A stretch of DNA of 64,000 nucleotides, taken from positions 30,820 to 94,819 of the forward strand of contig CALFXL010000059.1 in the NCBI GenBank assembly GCA_937958045.1, given 5' to 3'. The translations under genes were made by a program, and so were the position numbers. The stretch is from an uncultured Opitutaceae bacterium (GTDB lineage Bacteria; Verrucomicrobiota; Verrucomicrobiia; Opitutales; Opitutaceae). The notes under the pieces were generated by a model. It searched no databases. It was not told the DNA's origin and saw only the letters and a program-made list of their open reading frames with translations. Below are positions 41,095 through 50,520 of this stretch, in pieces. Positions within the stretch are counted from its first letter, which is position 1. Each line of letters opens with the position of its first letter.

Positions 41095-42780
41095 ATGGCA
41101 AAACCGGATGAGCCCAAGGTGATTTTTTCGATGATCGGCGTCTCGAAGAAAATCGAGCGCAAGGAGATCCTGCGCGATGTGTCGCTGTCGTTTTATTACG
41201 GCGCGAAGATCGGCGTGCTCGGTCTGAACGGTTCGGGCAAATCATCGCTCATGCGCATCCTCGCGGGACGCGACACCGAGTACGATGGCCATGTGCATTT
41301 CGAGCCGGGCTATTCCGTGGGACTTCTCGAACAAGAGCCCCAACTCACGCCTGGCAAAACCGTGCGTGCTTGCGTCGAAGAAGGTGTGCAGCATCTCACC
41401 GATCTTGTCGCGGCCTACGATGCGTCGTGGGACGAAATCAACGATGCGCCGGATGACGAAACGCGCGACAAGATCACCGCGAAGCAAGGCGAGCTTCAGG
41501 AGAAAATCGATGCTCTCGGTGCGTGGGATATCGCGTCCCATGTCGACATGGCGATGGATGCGCTGCGTTGTCCGCCGGCGGAACAGATCGTGGATAATCT
41601 TTCCGGTGGTGAGCGTCGTCGTGTGGCGCTCGCGCGACTGCTCTTGCAGAAGCCGTCGATCTTGTTGCTCGACGAACCGACGAACCATCTCGACGCCGAG
41701 AGCGTGCACTGGCTCGAGCAACATCTCGCGCGCTACGAAGGCACGGTGATCGCGGTGACGCACGATCGTTATTTCCTCGATAATGTCGCGGGCTGGATTC
41801 TCGAGCTCTCGCACGGTCACGGGATTCCGTGGAAGGGAAATTATTCGTCGTGGCTCGAGCAGAAACAACGTCGCATGGCCGTGGAACAGCGCACCGAAGA
41901 TCGCCGACAGAAAGCGATGGCGCGCGAGCTCGAATGGATCCGCAAATCGGCGAAGGCGCGGCAGGCGAAATCGCAGGCGCGCATCAACGCGTACGAAGCG
42001 ATGCTCAAGGAAAACGTCGCGGAGAAAGAACGTGAGTTTGAGATTCTCATTCCGCCGGGGCCGCGTCTCGGCACGCTCGTCGTCGAAGCCGATAAAGTCG
42101 CGAAGAGTTACGGCGACAAATTGCTTTTCGAAAACGTGAGTTTCTCGCTGCCTCCCGGCGGCATCGTCGGCGTCGTCGGTCCCAACGGCGCGGGCAAAAC
42201 CACGATGTTCAAACTCATCACCGGCGCGGAACAGCCCGATAGCGGCACGCTGCGCGTGGGACCCACGGTGCAGATCGCGCACGTGGATCAATCGCGCGAT
42301 TCGCTGCCGGACGAAGCGACGATTTTCGAAGCGATCAGCGACGGACAGGAAACGCTGAAGCTCGGCGGACGCGACGTGAACGCCCGTGCGTATTGCGCGC
42401 AGTTTGGTTTCACCGGCGCGGATCAGCAAAAGAAAGTCGGCGTGCTTTCCGGCGGTGAACGCAATCGTGTGCATCTCGCGCGTCTGTTGAAGAGCGGCGC
42501 CAACTTGATCCTGCTCGACGAACCGACGAATGACCTCGATGTAAACTCGATCCGTGCGCTTGAAGAAGGTCTAGAAAACTTCGCCGGCTGCGCGGTGGTG
42601 GTTTCGCACGATCGCTGGTTCCTCGATCGCGTGGCCACGCACATCCTCGCCTTCGAAGGCGACAGCGTGGTGCAGTGGTGGTCGGGCAACTACACGAGTT
42701 ATCTCGAAGATTACCGGCGGCGCAAAGGTAAGGACGCGGATCAGCCGCACCGCATCAAGTATCGCAAGCTCTCGAGATAA
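41095..42780 (+). CDS. ettA: Energy-dependent translational throttle protein EttA
   Basis: 561 residues, ABC-F family. Two ATP-binding cassettes: Walker A GLNGSGKSS and GPNGAGKTT, signatures LSGGERRRV and LSGGERNRV, Walker B LLLDEPTNHLDAES and ILLDEPTNDLDVNS. Between them is the long helical interdomain linker (residues about 255-320, rich in Arg/Gln/Glu). No membrane segment is present. EttA binds the ribosomal E site and couples translation to cellular energy. The ATG at 41095 gives the usual MAKPDEPKVIFSMIGVSKK start. It is divergent from the ilvN leader. Confidence 0.96.
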   Translation: MAKPDEPKVIFSMIGVSKKIERKEILRDVSLSFYYGAKIGVLGLNGSGKSSLMRILAGRDTEYDGHVHFEPGYSVGLLEQEPQLTPGKTVRACVEEGVQHLTDLVAAYDASWDEINDAPDDETRDKITAKQGELQEKIDALGAWDIASHVDMAMDALRCPPAEQIVDNLSGGERRRVALARLLLQKPSILLLDEPTNHLDAESVHWLEQHLARYEGTVIAVTHDRYFLDNVAGWILELSHGHGIPWKGNYSSWLEQKQRRMAVEQRTEDRRQKAMARELEWIRKSAKARQAKSQARINAYEAMLKENVAEKEREFEILIPPGPRLGTLVVEADKVAKSYGDKLLFENVSFSLPPGGIVGVVGPNGAGKTTMFKLITGAEQPDSGTLRVGPTVQIAHVDQSRDSLPDEATIFEAISDGQETLKLGGRDVNARAYCAQFGFTGADQQKKVGVLSGGERNRVHLARLLKSGANLILLDEPTNDLDVNSIRALEEGLENFAGCAVVVSHDRWFLDRVATHILAFEGDSVVQWWSGNYTSYLEDYRRRKGKDADQPHRIKYRKLSR

Positions 42781-42919
42781 ATGGAACCCGCGGCGATGCC
42801 GCCGGGTCGTCGAGTGCTCCGTTTTTGGGTTGAGCGAGCCGGTTTGCGCGCTTCACTCACGCGCGGTGCGGGAGGCCGGCATGGGGCTGCGCGTCTCGCG
42901 TCTTTATTCCATTACTTCG

Positions 42920-43474
42920 ATGAAATCACTTCGCTTCGCTCTTGTTGCCGGTGTGCTTGCCGCGCTGCCGTTGATCAGTTCCGCCGCTCCGCGGTTTTAT
43001 GCCCAGCCTTCGCTGGTGATTGTGGATGTGGATAACTTCGATACAGCGGCGGGAGCGTCCGTCGCCGTGGGCGCGGTGTTTGGCGGCAATCACGTGGTCG
43101 AGTTTGAAACCTCCCGTTTCGAGCTCTCGTCGAGTTACGGGCTGAATTTCGATTTAACGGCCACGCCGCTGTTGCTGAACTACCGCTATGAGATCGCGAC
43201 GACGGAGCGCTGGCTCCTCTCTGCGGGATTGTCCGCTGGGGTGATGTTGCAGGAGATCGATTTCACGGATGTGTATTCGTTCCCGGGCTCGATTTATCAC
43301 TACAACGAAAAGGACGAAGCCTTCGTGGTCGGTTTCAATGCAGGCATCGGTTATAAGATTGATGACCGCCTTTCCATCCATGCGAGCGCGCGCACGCTGC
43401 GCGCGGCGAAAAGCGACGTGTTTTCCGAAAGCAGTTTTCTCATGCTCCAACTCGGCCTGCGCTGTCGCTTTTGA
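42920..43474 (+). CDS. Small outer-membrane beta-barrel protein, first of a tandem pair
   Basis: 184 residues from the ATG at 42920. Signal peptide MKSLRFALVAGVLAALPLISSA. The mature chain alternates hydrophobic and polar residues: TAAGASVAVGAVFGGNHVVEFETSRFEL, ATPLLLNYRYEI, WLLSAGLSAGVMLQEIDF, FNAGIGYKI and the terminal Phe in LQLGLRCRF, all typical of an eight-stranded OmpX/OmpA-like barrel. It has the same length and strand order as the next gene. Function unknown. Confidence 0.8.
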   Translation: MKSLRFALVAGVLAALPLISSAAPRFYAQPSLVIVDVDNFDTAAGASVAVGAVFGGNHVVEFETSRFELSSSYGLNFDLTATPLLLNYRYEIATTERWLLSAGLSAGVMLQEIDFTDVYSFPGSIYHYNEKDEAFVVGFNAGIGYKIDDRLSIHASARTLRAAKSDVFSESSFLMLQLGLRCRF

Positions 43475-43581
43475 TCTTGGTGATGCGTGCCCGGTGCGGC
43501 GGAACACGCTTGCTCACGCCGGCTGTACAGCCTTTGGCTAAAGGTCCGCGGGAGCGTCGGTTGGCGACCGCGCGTCGCATT

Positions 43582-44136
43582 ATGAAGTTCTCCAGCTTGT
43601 TCCTGTTGGCTCTCGCGACATCCGGTGTCGCGGCTTCCGCTCAGACAACACCCTCGGCCTCCGGGACGAAGGTCTATCTCCGGCCCTCGGCGGCGGTGAT
43701 CATCCCTGGCGATGATTTTGAAGTCGGCGCAGGGGGATTGATCGCGTTTGGCGTTCAGTTCGCCGGACAGCATCACCTCGAGGTGGAGACTGGTTATCTC
43801 CACTCGGATATTAAAAACTCCTCGTACTCGATGGAGTTCATCCCGGCAGTCATAAATTATAAATACACGCTCTCGTTGTCGGAGCGTTTCTCGCTCCAGG
43901 CCGGCATCACGGCGGGCGCGATGTATCAAAAGCTGGATTTGAGTTCCTACGGCTACGGTGTGACGGGCGAAACGAAGTCGTCGGCGGCCTTTGGCCTGAA
44001 TGCCGGCGCGCGATTCAAGGTGACCGAACGACTCGCGCTGGACGCCGGCGCCAAGGTGCTGCGCATCGGCGAGACGCGCTACACCACCGAAGGCGACGTC
44101 ACGATCTTCCACGCGGGTCTTAACGTCCGCCTCTAA
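43582..44136 (+). CDS. Small outer-membrane beta-barrel protein, second of a tandem pair
   Basis: 184 residues from the ATG at 43582. Signal peptide MKFSSLFLLALATSGVAASA, then GGLIAFGVQFAGQHHLEVETGYLHSD, FIPAVINYKYTLSLSERFSLQAGITAGAMYQ, FGLNAGARFKV and FHAGLNVRL at the end. The pattern parallels the preceding gene (GVQFAGQHHLEVETGY versus GAVFGGNHVVEFETS; SLQAGITAGAMYQKLDL versus LLSAGLSAGVMLQEIDF), so they are diverged duplicates. A clear terminator follows at 44158. Confidence 0.8.
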   Translation: MKFSSLFLLALATSGVAASAQTTPSASGTKVYLRPSAAVIIPGDDFEVGAGGLIAFGVQFAGQHHLEVETGYLHSDIKNSSYSMEFIPAVINYKYTLSLSERFSLQAGITAGAMYQKLDLSSYGYGVTGETKSSAAFGLNAGARFKVTERLALDAGAKVLRIGETRYTTEGDVTIFHAGLNVRL

Positions 44137-44157
44137 CCTGAGATACGATCTTCCGCG

Positions 44158-44181
44158 AAGCCGGCGCCTGCCGGCTTTTTT
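44158..44181 (+). terminator. Intrinsic terminator after the barrel pair
   Basis: AAGCCGGC (44158-44165), 4-nt loop, GCCGGCTT (44170-44177), then a T run to 44181. It lies 22 nt after the stop of the second barrel gene. Confidence 0.88.
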
Positions 44182-44200
44182 GTGTCCGGCGATCATGGAT

Positions 44201-44229
44201 CGCGTGTATCCAAAATTTCATGACACGCG
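44201..44229 (+). promoter_or_regulatory. Dyad-symmetric site upstream of the MFS gene
   Basis: CGCGTGT (44201-44207) and ACACGCG (44223-44229) form an inverted repeat around an AT-rich centre containing TGTATCCAAAATTTCATGAC. A near copy of the central 18 bases occurs inside the cusB-like gene at 46935. It may be an operator for the MFS gene; no regulator is adjacent. Confidence 0.4.
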
Positions 44230-44267
44230 TTTGAGCGGGACTGTCACGGCGCGAGGTGCATTGCCTT

Positions 44268-44276
44268 AAAGGAGGT
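44268..44276 (+). promoter_or_regulatory. Perfect Shine-Dalgarno that selects a TTG start
   Basis: AAAGGAGGT ends 7 nt before the TTG at 44284 and 19 nt before the in-frame ATG at 44296. The spacing supports TTG as the start of the MFS gene. Most genes in the window lack such a strong site. Confidence 0.65.
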
Positions 44277-44283
44277 CGGGCGC

Positions 44284-45465
44284 TTGGGTGGACCGATGTC
44301 TTCACTTTCTCCCATCCGGCCGCGTGTGCTTACCTATCTGTGCTATGGCGCAATGATGGGGCTCGCGATCGGGTTGAATCTGCTGCCGGTTTTTCTGACC
44401 ACGCTGAGCGAACTCTTTGGCGGCGCCGAAGGTTTGACCAAGGAGCAACTCGGGCGGCTCGGTGCGCTGACCTTCGCGGGATTATCGATCGGCATCGTGA
44501 TCACCGGACCGCTGGCGGATCGCTTCGGCGCGAAGACGTTTGTGCAGCTCGGCAACGCGACGATCGCGTTGAGTCTTTTGGGGCTCGCGTTTGCGCCGAC
44601 GTATTTATCGACGGGCGTTTGGATGTTTGTGCTCGGGCTTGGCGCGGGCGTGCTCGACATGGTGTTGAGTCCGGTGGTGTCGGCGTTGAATCCCGGGCGG
44701 CGCGCTGCGGCGATGAACTGGCTGCACTCGTTTTACGGCGTCGGCGCGGTGATGACGATTTTGGTCGGCGCGATCGCGCTGCGCACCGGACTCGGCTGGC
44801 GCGGCACCTGTTTGTCGCTGATCGTGATTCCAGGGGGATTGTTGGTGGCGTTTGCGTGCCAAGGATTTCCCTCCATGACGCCGGAAGGTGTGCGCACGCC
44901 GTTGCGGGCTTTGGTGCGCAAGCTGTGGTTTGTCGCGGCATTGGCGGCGATTTTTCTCGGAGGAGCGACCGAACTCGGCATGTCGCAATGGCTGCCCGCG
45001 TACGCGGAAACGACGCTCGGATTCTCGCAATGGACGGCGAACATGTCGCTGCTCGCGTTCTCCGTCGCGATCACGCTGGGACGCATGGTCATCGGCACGC
45101 TCGGTGAACGCATGACCTCGTTTCAAATCCTCGCGTGGAGCTGCAGCACATCGGTGGTGTTGTTCCTGATGGGATCGTTTTTGCCGTGGCCTAACGCGGC
45201 CTTGGTCGCATGCGTGGTGGTGGGATTCACGGGCAGTTGTTTGTGGCCGACGATGCTCGCGGTCGCGGCGGATCGTTATCCAGATGGCGGCGCGACGATG
45301 TTTGGCGCGCTCGCGGCACTGGGGAATGCCGGCGGCATCGTCATGCCGTGGATCGTCGGTTGGGTGGCTGATCGCAGCGATCTGCACTGGGGATTGGCGG
45401 TGTCGGCATTGGCGCCGGCGTTGATGTTTCCGCTCGTGATCGCGCTCGGACGACGCAGCGCCTGA
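44284..45465 (+). CDS. MFS transporter
   Basis: 393 residues from TTG at 44284 (chosen by the perfect ribosome-binding site; ATG at 44296 is the alternative). Twelve hydrophobic segments. The conserved loop between helices 2 and 3 is ADRFGAKTFVQLG, and a similar GERMTSF follows in the second half. The general look (FGGAEGLTKEQLGRLGALTFAGLSIGIVITGPLADRFGAK and SMTPEGVRTPLRALVRK) is of the sugar/FucP-like branch. Substrate unknown. It stands between the barrel genes and the Cus-type efflux genes without clear operon links. Confidence 0.88.
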   Translation: MGGPMSSLSPIRPRVLTYLCYGAMMGLAIGLNLLPVFLTTLSELFGGAEGLTKEQLGRLGALTFAGLSIGIVITGPLADRFGAKTFVQLGNATIALSLLGLAFAPTYLSTGVWMFVLGLGAGVLDMVLSPVVSALNPGRRAAAMNWLHSFYGVGAVMTILVGAIALRTGLGWRGTCLSLIVIPGGLLVAFACQGFPSMTPEGVRTPLRALVRKLWFVAALAAIFLGGATELGMSQWLPAYAETTLGFSQWTANMSLLAFSVAITLGRMVIGTLGERMTSFQILAWSCSTSVVLFLMGSFLPWPNAALVACVVVGFTGSCLWPTMLAVAADRYPDGGATMFGALAALGNAGGIVMPWIVGWVADRSDLHWGLAVSALAPALMFPLVIALGRRSA

Positions 45466-45574
45466 GACGCACGCACTACGCGGGAGGGGCAGCGGCGGAG
45501 GAGATGCGGGCGGAAACGCGCGAGGACTTTCGCGCACTCGCGCGTATCACGGGAACAGCTACATTGTAACCGAC

Positions 45575-47239
45575 ATGACCGCACGACACTGGACTTTGGT
45601 TGTTCTCATCGCCGTCGTGGCCGCCGCGGGCGGCTATTTTTTTGCACGACAAAATCACGCGCATGCGGGAGGTGCGTCCGCGGACGGAGGTCGTCGGGTG
45701 GCGTTTTATCAGAGTCCGATGCACCCGTGGATAAAGTCCGACCGGCCGGGCAAGTGCACGATCTGCGGCATGGACCTCGTGCCGGTTTATGAAGGCGACA
45801 CCGGCCATGCGCAGAGCAGCGCGCTCGTGATGTTGCCCCCCGCGTCGGCGTCCGTGATCGGCATGAAGACGAGCGAAGTCGCACGTGGTAACTGGGTGAA
45901 GACGTTGAGGGTGAATGGCGTTCTTGAAGCAGACGAAACGCGACGTCGTGTAGTGTCGGCGCATGTGCCTGGTCGCATCGAAAAACTCTACGTCAACGAA
46001 ATCGGTGCGCGCGTGGAGGCGGGCCAACCGCTCGCGATGCTCTACAGTCCCGAAGTGCAAACCGCGCAGCGTCAATACGTGGAGCGTTTTCGCGCGGGGC
46101 CGAGCGCGGTGACGGCGTCGGAACTCGCCGATGCGCGCGAACGTTTGCTGGCGATGGGATTGTTGCCGCACGAAATCGCCGAGCTTGAGGAAACGCTGCG
46201 TCCGCAAGCGACGGTTGAAGTTCACGCGCACGCGGGCGGGACGATCATCTCGCGCGCGGCGTACGTGGGCCAATACGTGGACACGCACGACAAGATCTTC
46301 GAAGTCGCCGACTTTTCGACGCTGTGGTTTGTCTTCGACGCGTACGAAGCGGATCTGCCGGATATTCGCGAAGGACTGCCGGTGGAGGTGACGGTGGCGA
46401 ATGGGGGTGAGGCGATGGTCGCGCCGATCACCTTTGTCGATCCCAACATGAATCCGCTCAATCGCACGGCGCGCGTGCGGGTGGTATTGGATAATGCATC
46501 AGGTGCGCTCAAGCACGGTCAGCTCGCCACGGGACGCGTGCGTATTGAAAAACAGGATACGTTGCTGGTGCCGCGTTCCGCCGTGTTGCACACCCGTGCG
46601 CGCCCGGTGGTTTTTGTGGAAAAAGGCGAGGGTGCGTACGAGCCGCGCACGGTGACGCTTGGTCATGCGGGCGACGAAGCCTATGCGGTAATCGACGGAC
46701 TCCGTGCAGGCGAACGCGTGGTCACGCAAAGCGCGTTGTTGCTCGATGGTCAGGCGCAGCTCGCGCACGCCACGACCGAGTCATCGCATGAACACGCGCA
46801 CGGTCACGCCGCGGAAAAAGCGCCTTCGACGTCGGCCGATGGTATCGATGCCGCGCAGTTGGAAGCACTGGTGTTGGCCGCTGCGGATGTTTCCGCCGCG
46901 CTCGCGGCAGACGATCTGCCCGGTTTTCAAAAGATGTATCCAAAACTTCATGACGCCTTCACGAAGGCATCGTCGTTGCCCGAGTCGCTGAAGACGCAGG
47001 GGAAAAAGCTCGTGGACGGGCCCGATCTCAAGGCGGCCCGTCGGGCGTTCGAGCCGTTCAGCACCGGGCTGGCGGATCTCGCGCGGGCGGCGCATCTGCA
47101 TCATCGCGGCGTTGTGAAAATCTTTCAGTGTCCGATGACGCCGGTGCTCGGTGTCGGGCGCTGGGTGCAGCGTGATGCGGAGCTGCGGAACCCGTTTTTC
47201 GGGTCCGCGATGCTCGAGTGCGGCGAAGAGATCGAGTGA
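45575..47239 (+). CDS. cusB: CusB-type heavy-metal efflux periplasmic adaptor
   Basis: 554 residues. One N-terminal helix (LVVLIAVVAAAGGYFFA), then a heavy-metal-binding domain with CGMDL signature (YQSPMHPWIKSDRPGKCTI then CGMDLVPVYEG, about residues 45-75), the adaptor body (VPGRIEKLYVNEIGARVEAGQPLAMLYSPE, HAHAGGTIISRAAYVGQYV), a His-rich linker (SSHEHAHGHAAEK) and a C-terminal DUF3347-like domain ending FQCPMTPVLG and NPFFGSAMLECGE. It would pass copper/silver or other divalent metals to the pump. The last domain may act as metallochaperone. cusA follows after 13 nt; no cusC is present. Confidence 0.93.
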   Translation: MTARHWTLVVLIAVVAAAGGYFFARQNHAHAGGASADGGRRVAFYQSPMHPWIKSDRPGKCTICGMDLVPVYEGDTGHAQSSALVMLPPASASVIGMKTSEVARGNWVKTLRVNGVLEADETRRRVVSAHVPGRIEKLYVNEIGARVEAGQPLAMLYSPEVQTAQRQYVERFRAGPSAVTASELADARERLLAMGLLPHEIAELEETLRPQATVEVHAHAGGTIISRAAYVGQYVDTHDKIFEVADFSTLWFVFDAYEADLPDIREGLPVEVTVANGGEAMVAPITFVDPNMNPLNRTARVRVVLDNASGALKHGQLATGRVRIEKQDTLLVPRSAVLHTRARPVVFVEKGEGAYEPRTVTLGHAGDEAYAVIDGLRAGERVVTQSALLLDGQAQLAHATTESSHEHAHGHAAEKAPSTSADGIDAAQLEALVLAAADVSAALAADDLPGFQKMYPKLHDAFTKASSLPESLKTQGKKLVDGPDLKAARRAFEPFSTGLADLARAAHLHHRGVVKIFQCPMTPVLGVGRWVQRDAELRNPFFGSAMLECGEEIE

Positions 47240-47252
47240 TACCTGAGCCGCC

Positions 47253-50200
47253 ATGATCGCGCACATCATTCGTTGGTCGCTGCAGAACCGCTTCATCGTC
47301 ATCGCCGCGTTGATCGGCGTGTGTGCGTGGGGCTTCGTCTCGCTGAAGCGCGTGCCGGTCGATGCGATTCCCGACCTCTCCGAGAATCAGGTGATCGTAT
47401 ATGCCGATTGGGCGGGGCGCTCGCCGCAGGAGGTCGAGGATCAAGTCACGTACCCGCTGTCGGTTTCGTTGCAGGGGCTCGCGGGCGTGAAGTCCGTGCG
47501 CGCGACATCGATGTTCGGGTTCTCGTTTCTCACGGTGATCTTTCGCGACGACGTGGAAACGTACTTCGCGCGCACGCGCGTGCTCGAGCGGTTGAACTCG
47601 CTCGGCGATCTGCTGCCTGAAGGTGTGGTCGCGCGACTCGGGCCCGACGCGACGGGACTTGGTTGGGTGTACCAATATTATCTGAAGGACGAGTCGGGTG
47701 CGCACGATCTCGGTTCGTTGCGCGCGTTGCAGGACACGTTTGTGCGTTATCAACTCGCTTCCGTGCCCGGCGTGGCGGAGGTCGCGAGCATCGGCGGTTT
47801 CGTGCGTCAGTGGCAGGTCGAAGTGTCGTCGGTGAAACTGAAGCAATACGACCTGATGCTCGGCGAAGTGATGGACGCGGTCGCGGCGGGCAATCTCAAC
47901 GTCGGCGGAAAAACGATCGAAGAAAATGGCGCGGAGTTTGTCGTGCGCGGTGTGGGTTTGGTCACGAATGCGGCCGATCTCGAATCGATCGTGATACGTC
48001 CGCGCGAAGGCACCCCGTTGTATTTGCGCGATGTGGCGACGGTGCGGGTGGGCGGCGATTTTCGGCGCGGTACGCTCGACGTGAACGGCCGCGAAGTCGT
48101 CGGTGGCATCGTGGTGATGCGTTACGGCGAAAACGCATATCAAGTCATCAAGGACGTGAAGGCGCGCATCGCGTCGATCGCGTCCGGACTTCCCGATGGA
48201 GTGACGATCGAGCCGTTTTATGATCGCAGCGATTTGATCGCGCGTGCGATCGCGACGCTGAAAGACGCGCTGCTCGAAGAGATCGTGTTGGTGACGCTCA
48301 TGCACGTCTTCTTCCTCTGGCATTTCCGCAGCATTCTCATCGTGACGCTGCCGCTGCCGGCATCGATTTTGATTTCGTTTATCCTGATGTATCACTTCGG
48401 GATTCCGTCGCACATCATGTCGCTGACGGGCATCGCGATCGCCATCGGCGTGTTGGTGGATGCGGGCATCGTGATGACGGAAAATGTCATCCGACATTGC
48501 GAGCTGGAGGAAGAAAAACTCGGACGACGACTCAACGCGGCGGAGGTGTTCGAGCTGACGATGAACTCATGTCAGCAGATCGGGCGCCCGATGTTTTTTT
48601 CGATTCTCGTCGTGGTGCTGGCGTTTGTGCCGGTGTTCATGCTGTCGGGTCAGGCGGGGAAAATGTTTCACCCGCTCGCGTGGACAAAAGTATTCGCGAT
48701 CATGGGCGCGCTGATGCTCGCGATCACGGCGGTGCCGGTGCTCTGCACGTTCTTTGTGCGCGGACCGTTTCGTCGCGAAGAGGACAACTGGCTGATGCGC
48801 TTCCTGCTGAAGTGCTACGATCCGTTTTTGAATTTTGCGCTTAAACGACGCGCGCTGGTGCTCGTGCTTGCGGGTGGACTGCTCGCGGTGTGTGTCGTGA
48901 TCGCGTTTGGTTTGCCGCGTGCGGTGAATGCGCGCTTGCCCGACAACATCGCGCGACACACGCAGGGCTTCGGCAGTGAGTTCATGCCCACGTTGGAGGA
49001 AGGCTCGCTGTTGTTCATGCCGGTGTTGTTGCCGGCGACGTCGCTCACCGAAGTGAATCGCATCATGGCGTGGCAGGATCGCGTGATGAGCTCGCATCCC
49101 GCGGTGGCATCGGTCGGCGGAAAACTCGGACGCGCGGAAACGGCGACCGATCCTGCGCCCGTGGAAATGATCGAAACGACGATCGTGTTAAAACCGGAGA
49201 CCGAGTGGCCGGAAGGCACGACGAAAGACTCCATCATCGCGGATCTGTCAGAGATGCTCACGCAAGTGCCGGGATATGTACCCGGGTTTTTGCAGCCGAT
49301 CGAAAATCGCATCCTCATGACGAGCACGGGCATTCGCGCGCAAGTGGGCGTGAAGATCTTTGGCGACGATCTCGATGCGCTGCAGCAAAAGGCCTTCGAC
49401 GTGGAACGTGTCGTCGCATCGATTCCCGGCGCAGCGGGTGTGGCGCCTTCGCGAGTGCAGGGGAAACCATATGTCGAAATCGCGGTGCGCCGCGAAGACC
49501 TCGCGCGCTACGGGCTCTCGGTGAAACATGTGTTCGACTACGTGGAAGCCGGACTCGGCGGAGCGAATGTCGGCACGACGATTCACGGACGCGAGCGCTG
49601 GCCGATTCAAGTGCGGCTCGATGATTCCGACCGCAGCGACATCGAGCGACTCGGCGAGGTGTTGTTGCCCACGCCATCGGGCGCATCGATTCAGCTGAAA
49701 CAAGTGGCGGATATTCGTCGCACGATCGGACCGAGCGAGATCGCATCGGAGAACGGACGACTGCGCGTGTTTGTGCAGGCGAATGTGCAAGGCCGCGATC
49801 TCGGCAGCTTCGTCGAAAGCGTGCGCGAACGCGTTTCCGCCGAGGTGAAACTCGAGCCGGGCATGACGATCGAATACGCGGGCGAGTATGAGAACCAGCT
49901 GCAGGCGCGACGCTCGCTCATGTGGATTTTCCCCGCGGTGTTTGTCATCATCTTTGCGGTGCTCGTGATCACCTTCCATAATGTGGCGGAAGCGGCACAC
50001 GTGATCCTCGCGGTGCCGTTCGCGCTGACTGGCGGCGTGCTGTTGCAGTGGTGGATGGGCTTCAATTTCAGCGTGGCCGTGTGGGTCGGCTACATCGCGT
50101 TGTTTGGCACGGCGATTCAGACCGGCGTGGTCATGGTCGTGTATCTCGAAGAAGCGGTGGAGCGTGCGCAGAAGCGCTTGGGACGAGAAAAACTCACGCG

Positions 50201-50447
50201 CGAAGAACTCGTCGCGGCGGTGAAGGAAGGCGCGCGGCTCCGCCTGCGTCCGAAGGTGATGACCGTCGCCACGACGATCGCGTCGCTCATCCCGATCTTG
50301 TGGAGTCAACAAACGGGTTCCGAAGTCATGAAGCCGCTGGCGGCGCCCGTCGTGGGCGGCAGCATTTCGAGTTTGTTGCACATCCTGATCGTGACGCCGG
50401 TGATCTTCGCGTGGCTGCGCGAACGACGTTTTCGCCGTATCCAATAA
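47253..50447 (+). CDS. cusA: CusA/CzcA-type heavy-metal RND efflux pump
   Basis: 1064 residues, HME-RND family. Start IIRWSLQNRFIVIAALIGVCAWGFVSLKRVPVDAIPDLSENQVIVYADW is diagnostic, and the periplasmic and helix-4 segments (ITGIAIAIGVLVDAGIVMTENVIRH-like at 48430) are present. Later segments include FMPTLEEGSLLFMPV, EIAVRREDLARYGLSV and the last helix block VGYIALFGTAIQTGVVMVVYLEEAV. It exports monovalent (Cu, Ag) or divalent (Zn, Co, Cd) cations. The CusB context and Met-rich patches favour copper/silver, but the ion is not proven. Confidence 0.95.
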   Translation: MIAHIIRWSLQNRFIVIAALIGVCAWGFVSLKRVPVDAIPDLSENQVIVYADWAGRSPQEVEDQVTYPLSVSLQGLAGVKSVRATSMFGFSFLTVIFRDDVETYFARTRVLERLNSLGDLLPEGVVARLGPDATGLGWVYQYYLKDESGAHDLGSLRALQDTFVRYQLASVPGVAEVASIGGFVRQWQVEVSSVKLKQYDLMLGEVMDAVAAGNLNVGGKTIEENGAEFVVRGVGLVTNAADLESIVIRPREGTPLYLRDVATVRVGGDFRRGTLDVNGREVVGGIVVMRYGENAYQVIKDVKARIASIASGLPDGVTIEPFYDRSDLIARAIATLKDALLEEIVLVTLMHVFFLWHFRSILIVTLPLPASILISFILMYHFGIPSHIMSLTGIAIAIGVLVDAGIVMTENVIRHCELEEEKLGRRLNAAEVFELTMNSCQQIGRPMFFSILVVVLAFVPVFMLSGQAGKMFHPLAWTKVFAIMGALMLAITAVPVLCTFFVRGPFRREEDNWLMRFLLKCYDPFLNFALKRRALVLVLAGGLLAVCVVIAFGLPRAVNARLPDNIARHTQGFGSEFMPTLEEGSLLFMPVLLPATSLTEVNRIMAWQDRVMSSHPAVASVGGKLGRAETATDPAPVEMIETTIVLKPETEWPEGTTKDSIIADLSEMLTQVPGYVPGFLQPIENRILMTSTGIRAQVGVKIFGDDLDALQQKAFDVERVVASIPGAAGVAPSRVQGKPYVEIAVRREDLARYGLSVKHVFDYVEAGLGGANVGTTIHGRERWPIQVRLDDSDRSDIERLGEVLLPTPSGASIQLKQVADIRRTIGPSEIASENGRLRVFVQANVQGRDLGSFVESVRERVSAEVKLEPGMTIEYAGEYENQLQARRSLMWIFPAVFVIIFAVLVITFHNVAEAAHVILAVPFALTGGVLLQWWMGFNFSVAVWVGYIALFGTAIQTGVVMVVYLEEAVERAQKRLGREKLTREELVAAVKEGARLRLRPKVMTVATTIASLIPILWSQQTGSEVMKPLAAPVVGGSISSLLHILIVTPVIFAWLRERRFRRIQ

Positions 50448-50520
50448 TCCATGACAACACGTCGGCCCAGCGGGCGGCGAAGGATGTTGCGCCGGCTCGC
50501 GTGCGACGTTTGCTGGGCGC

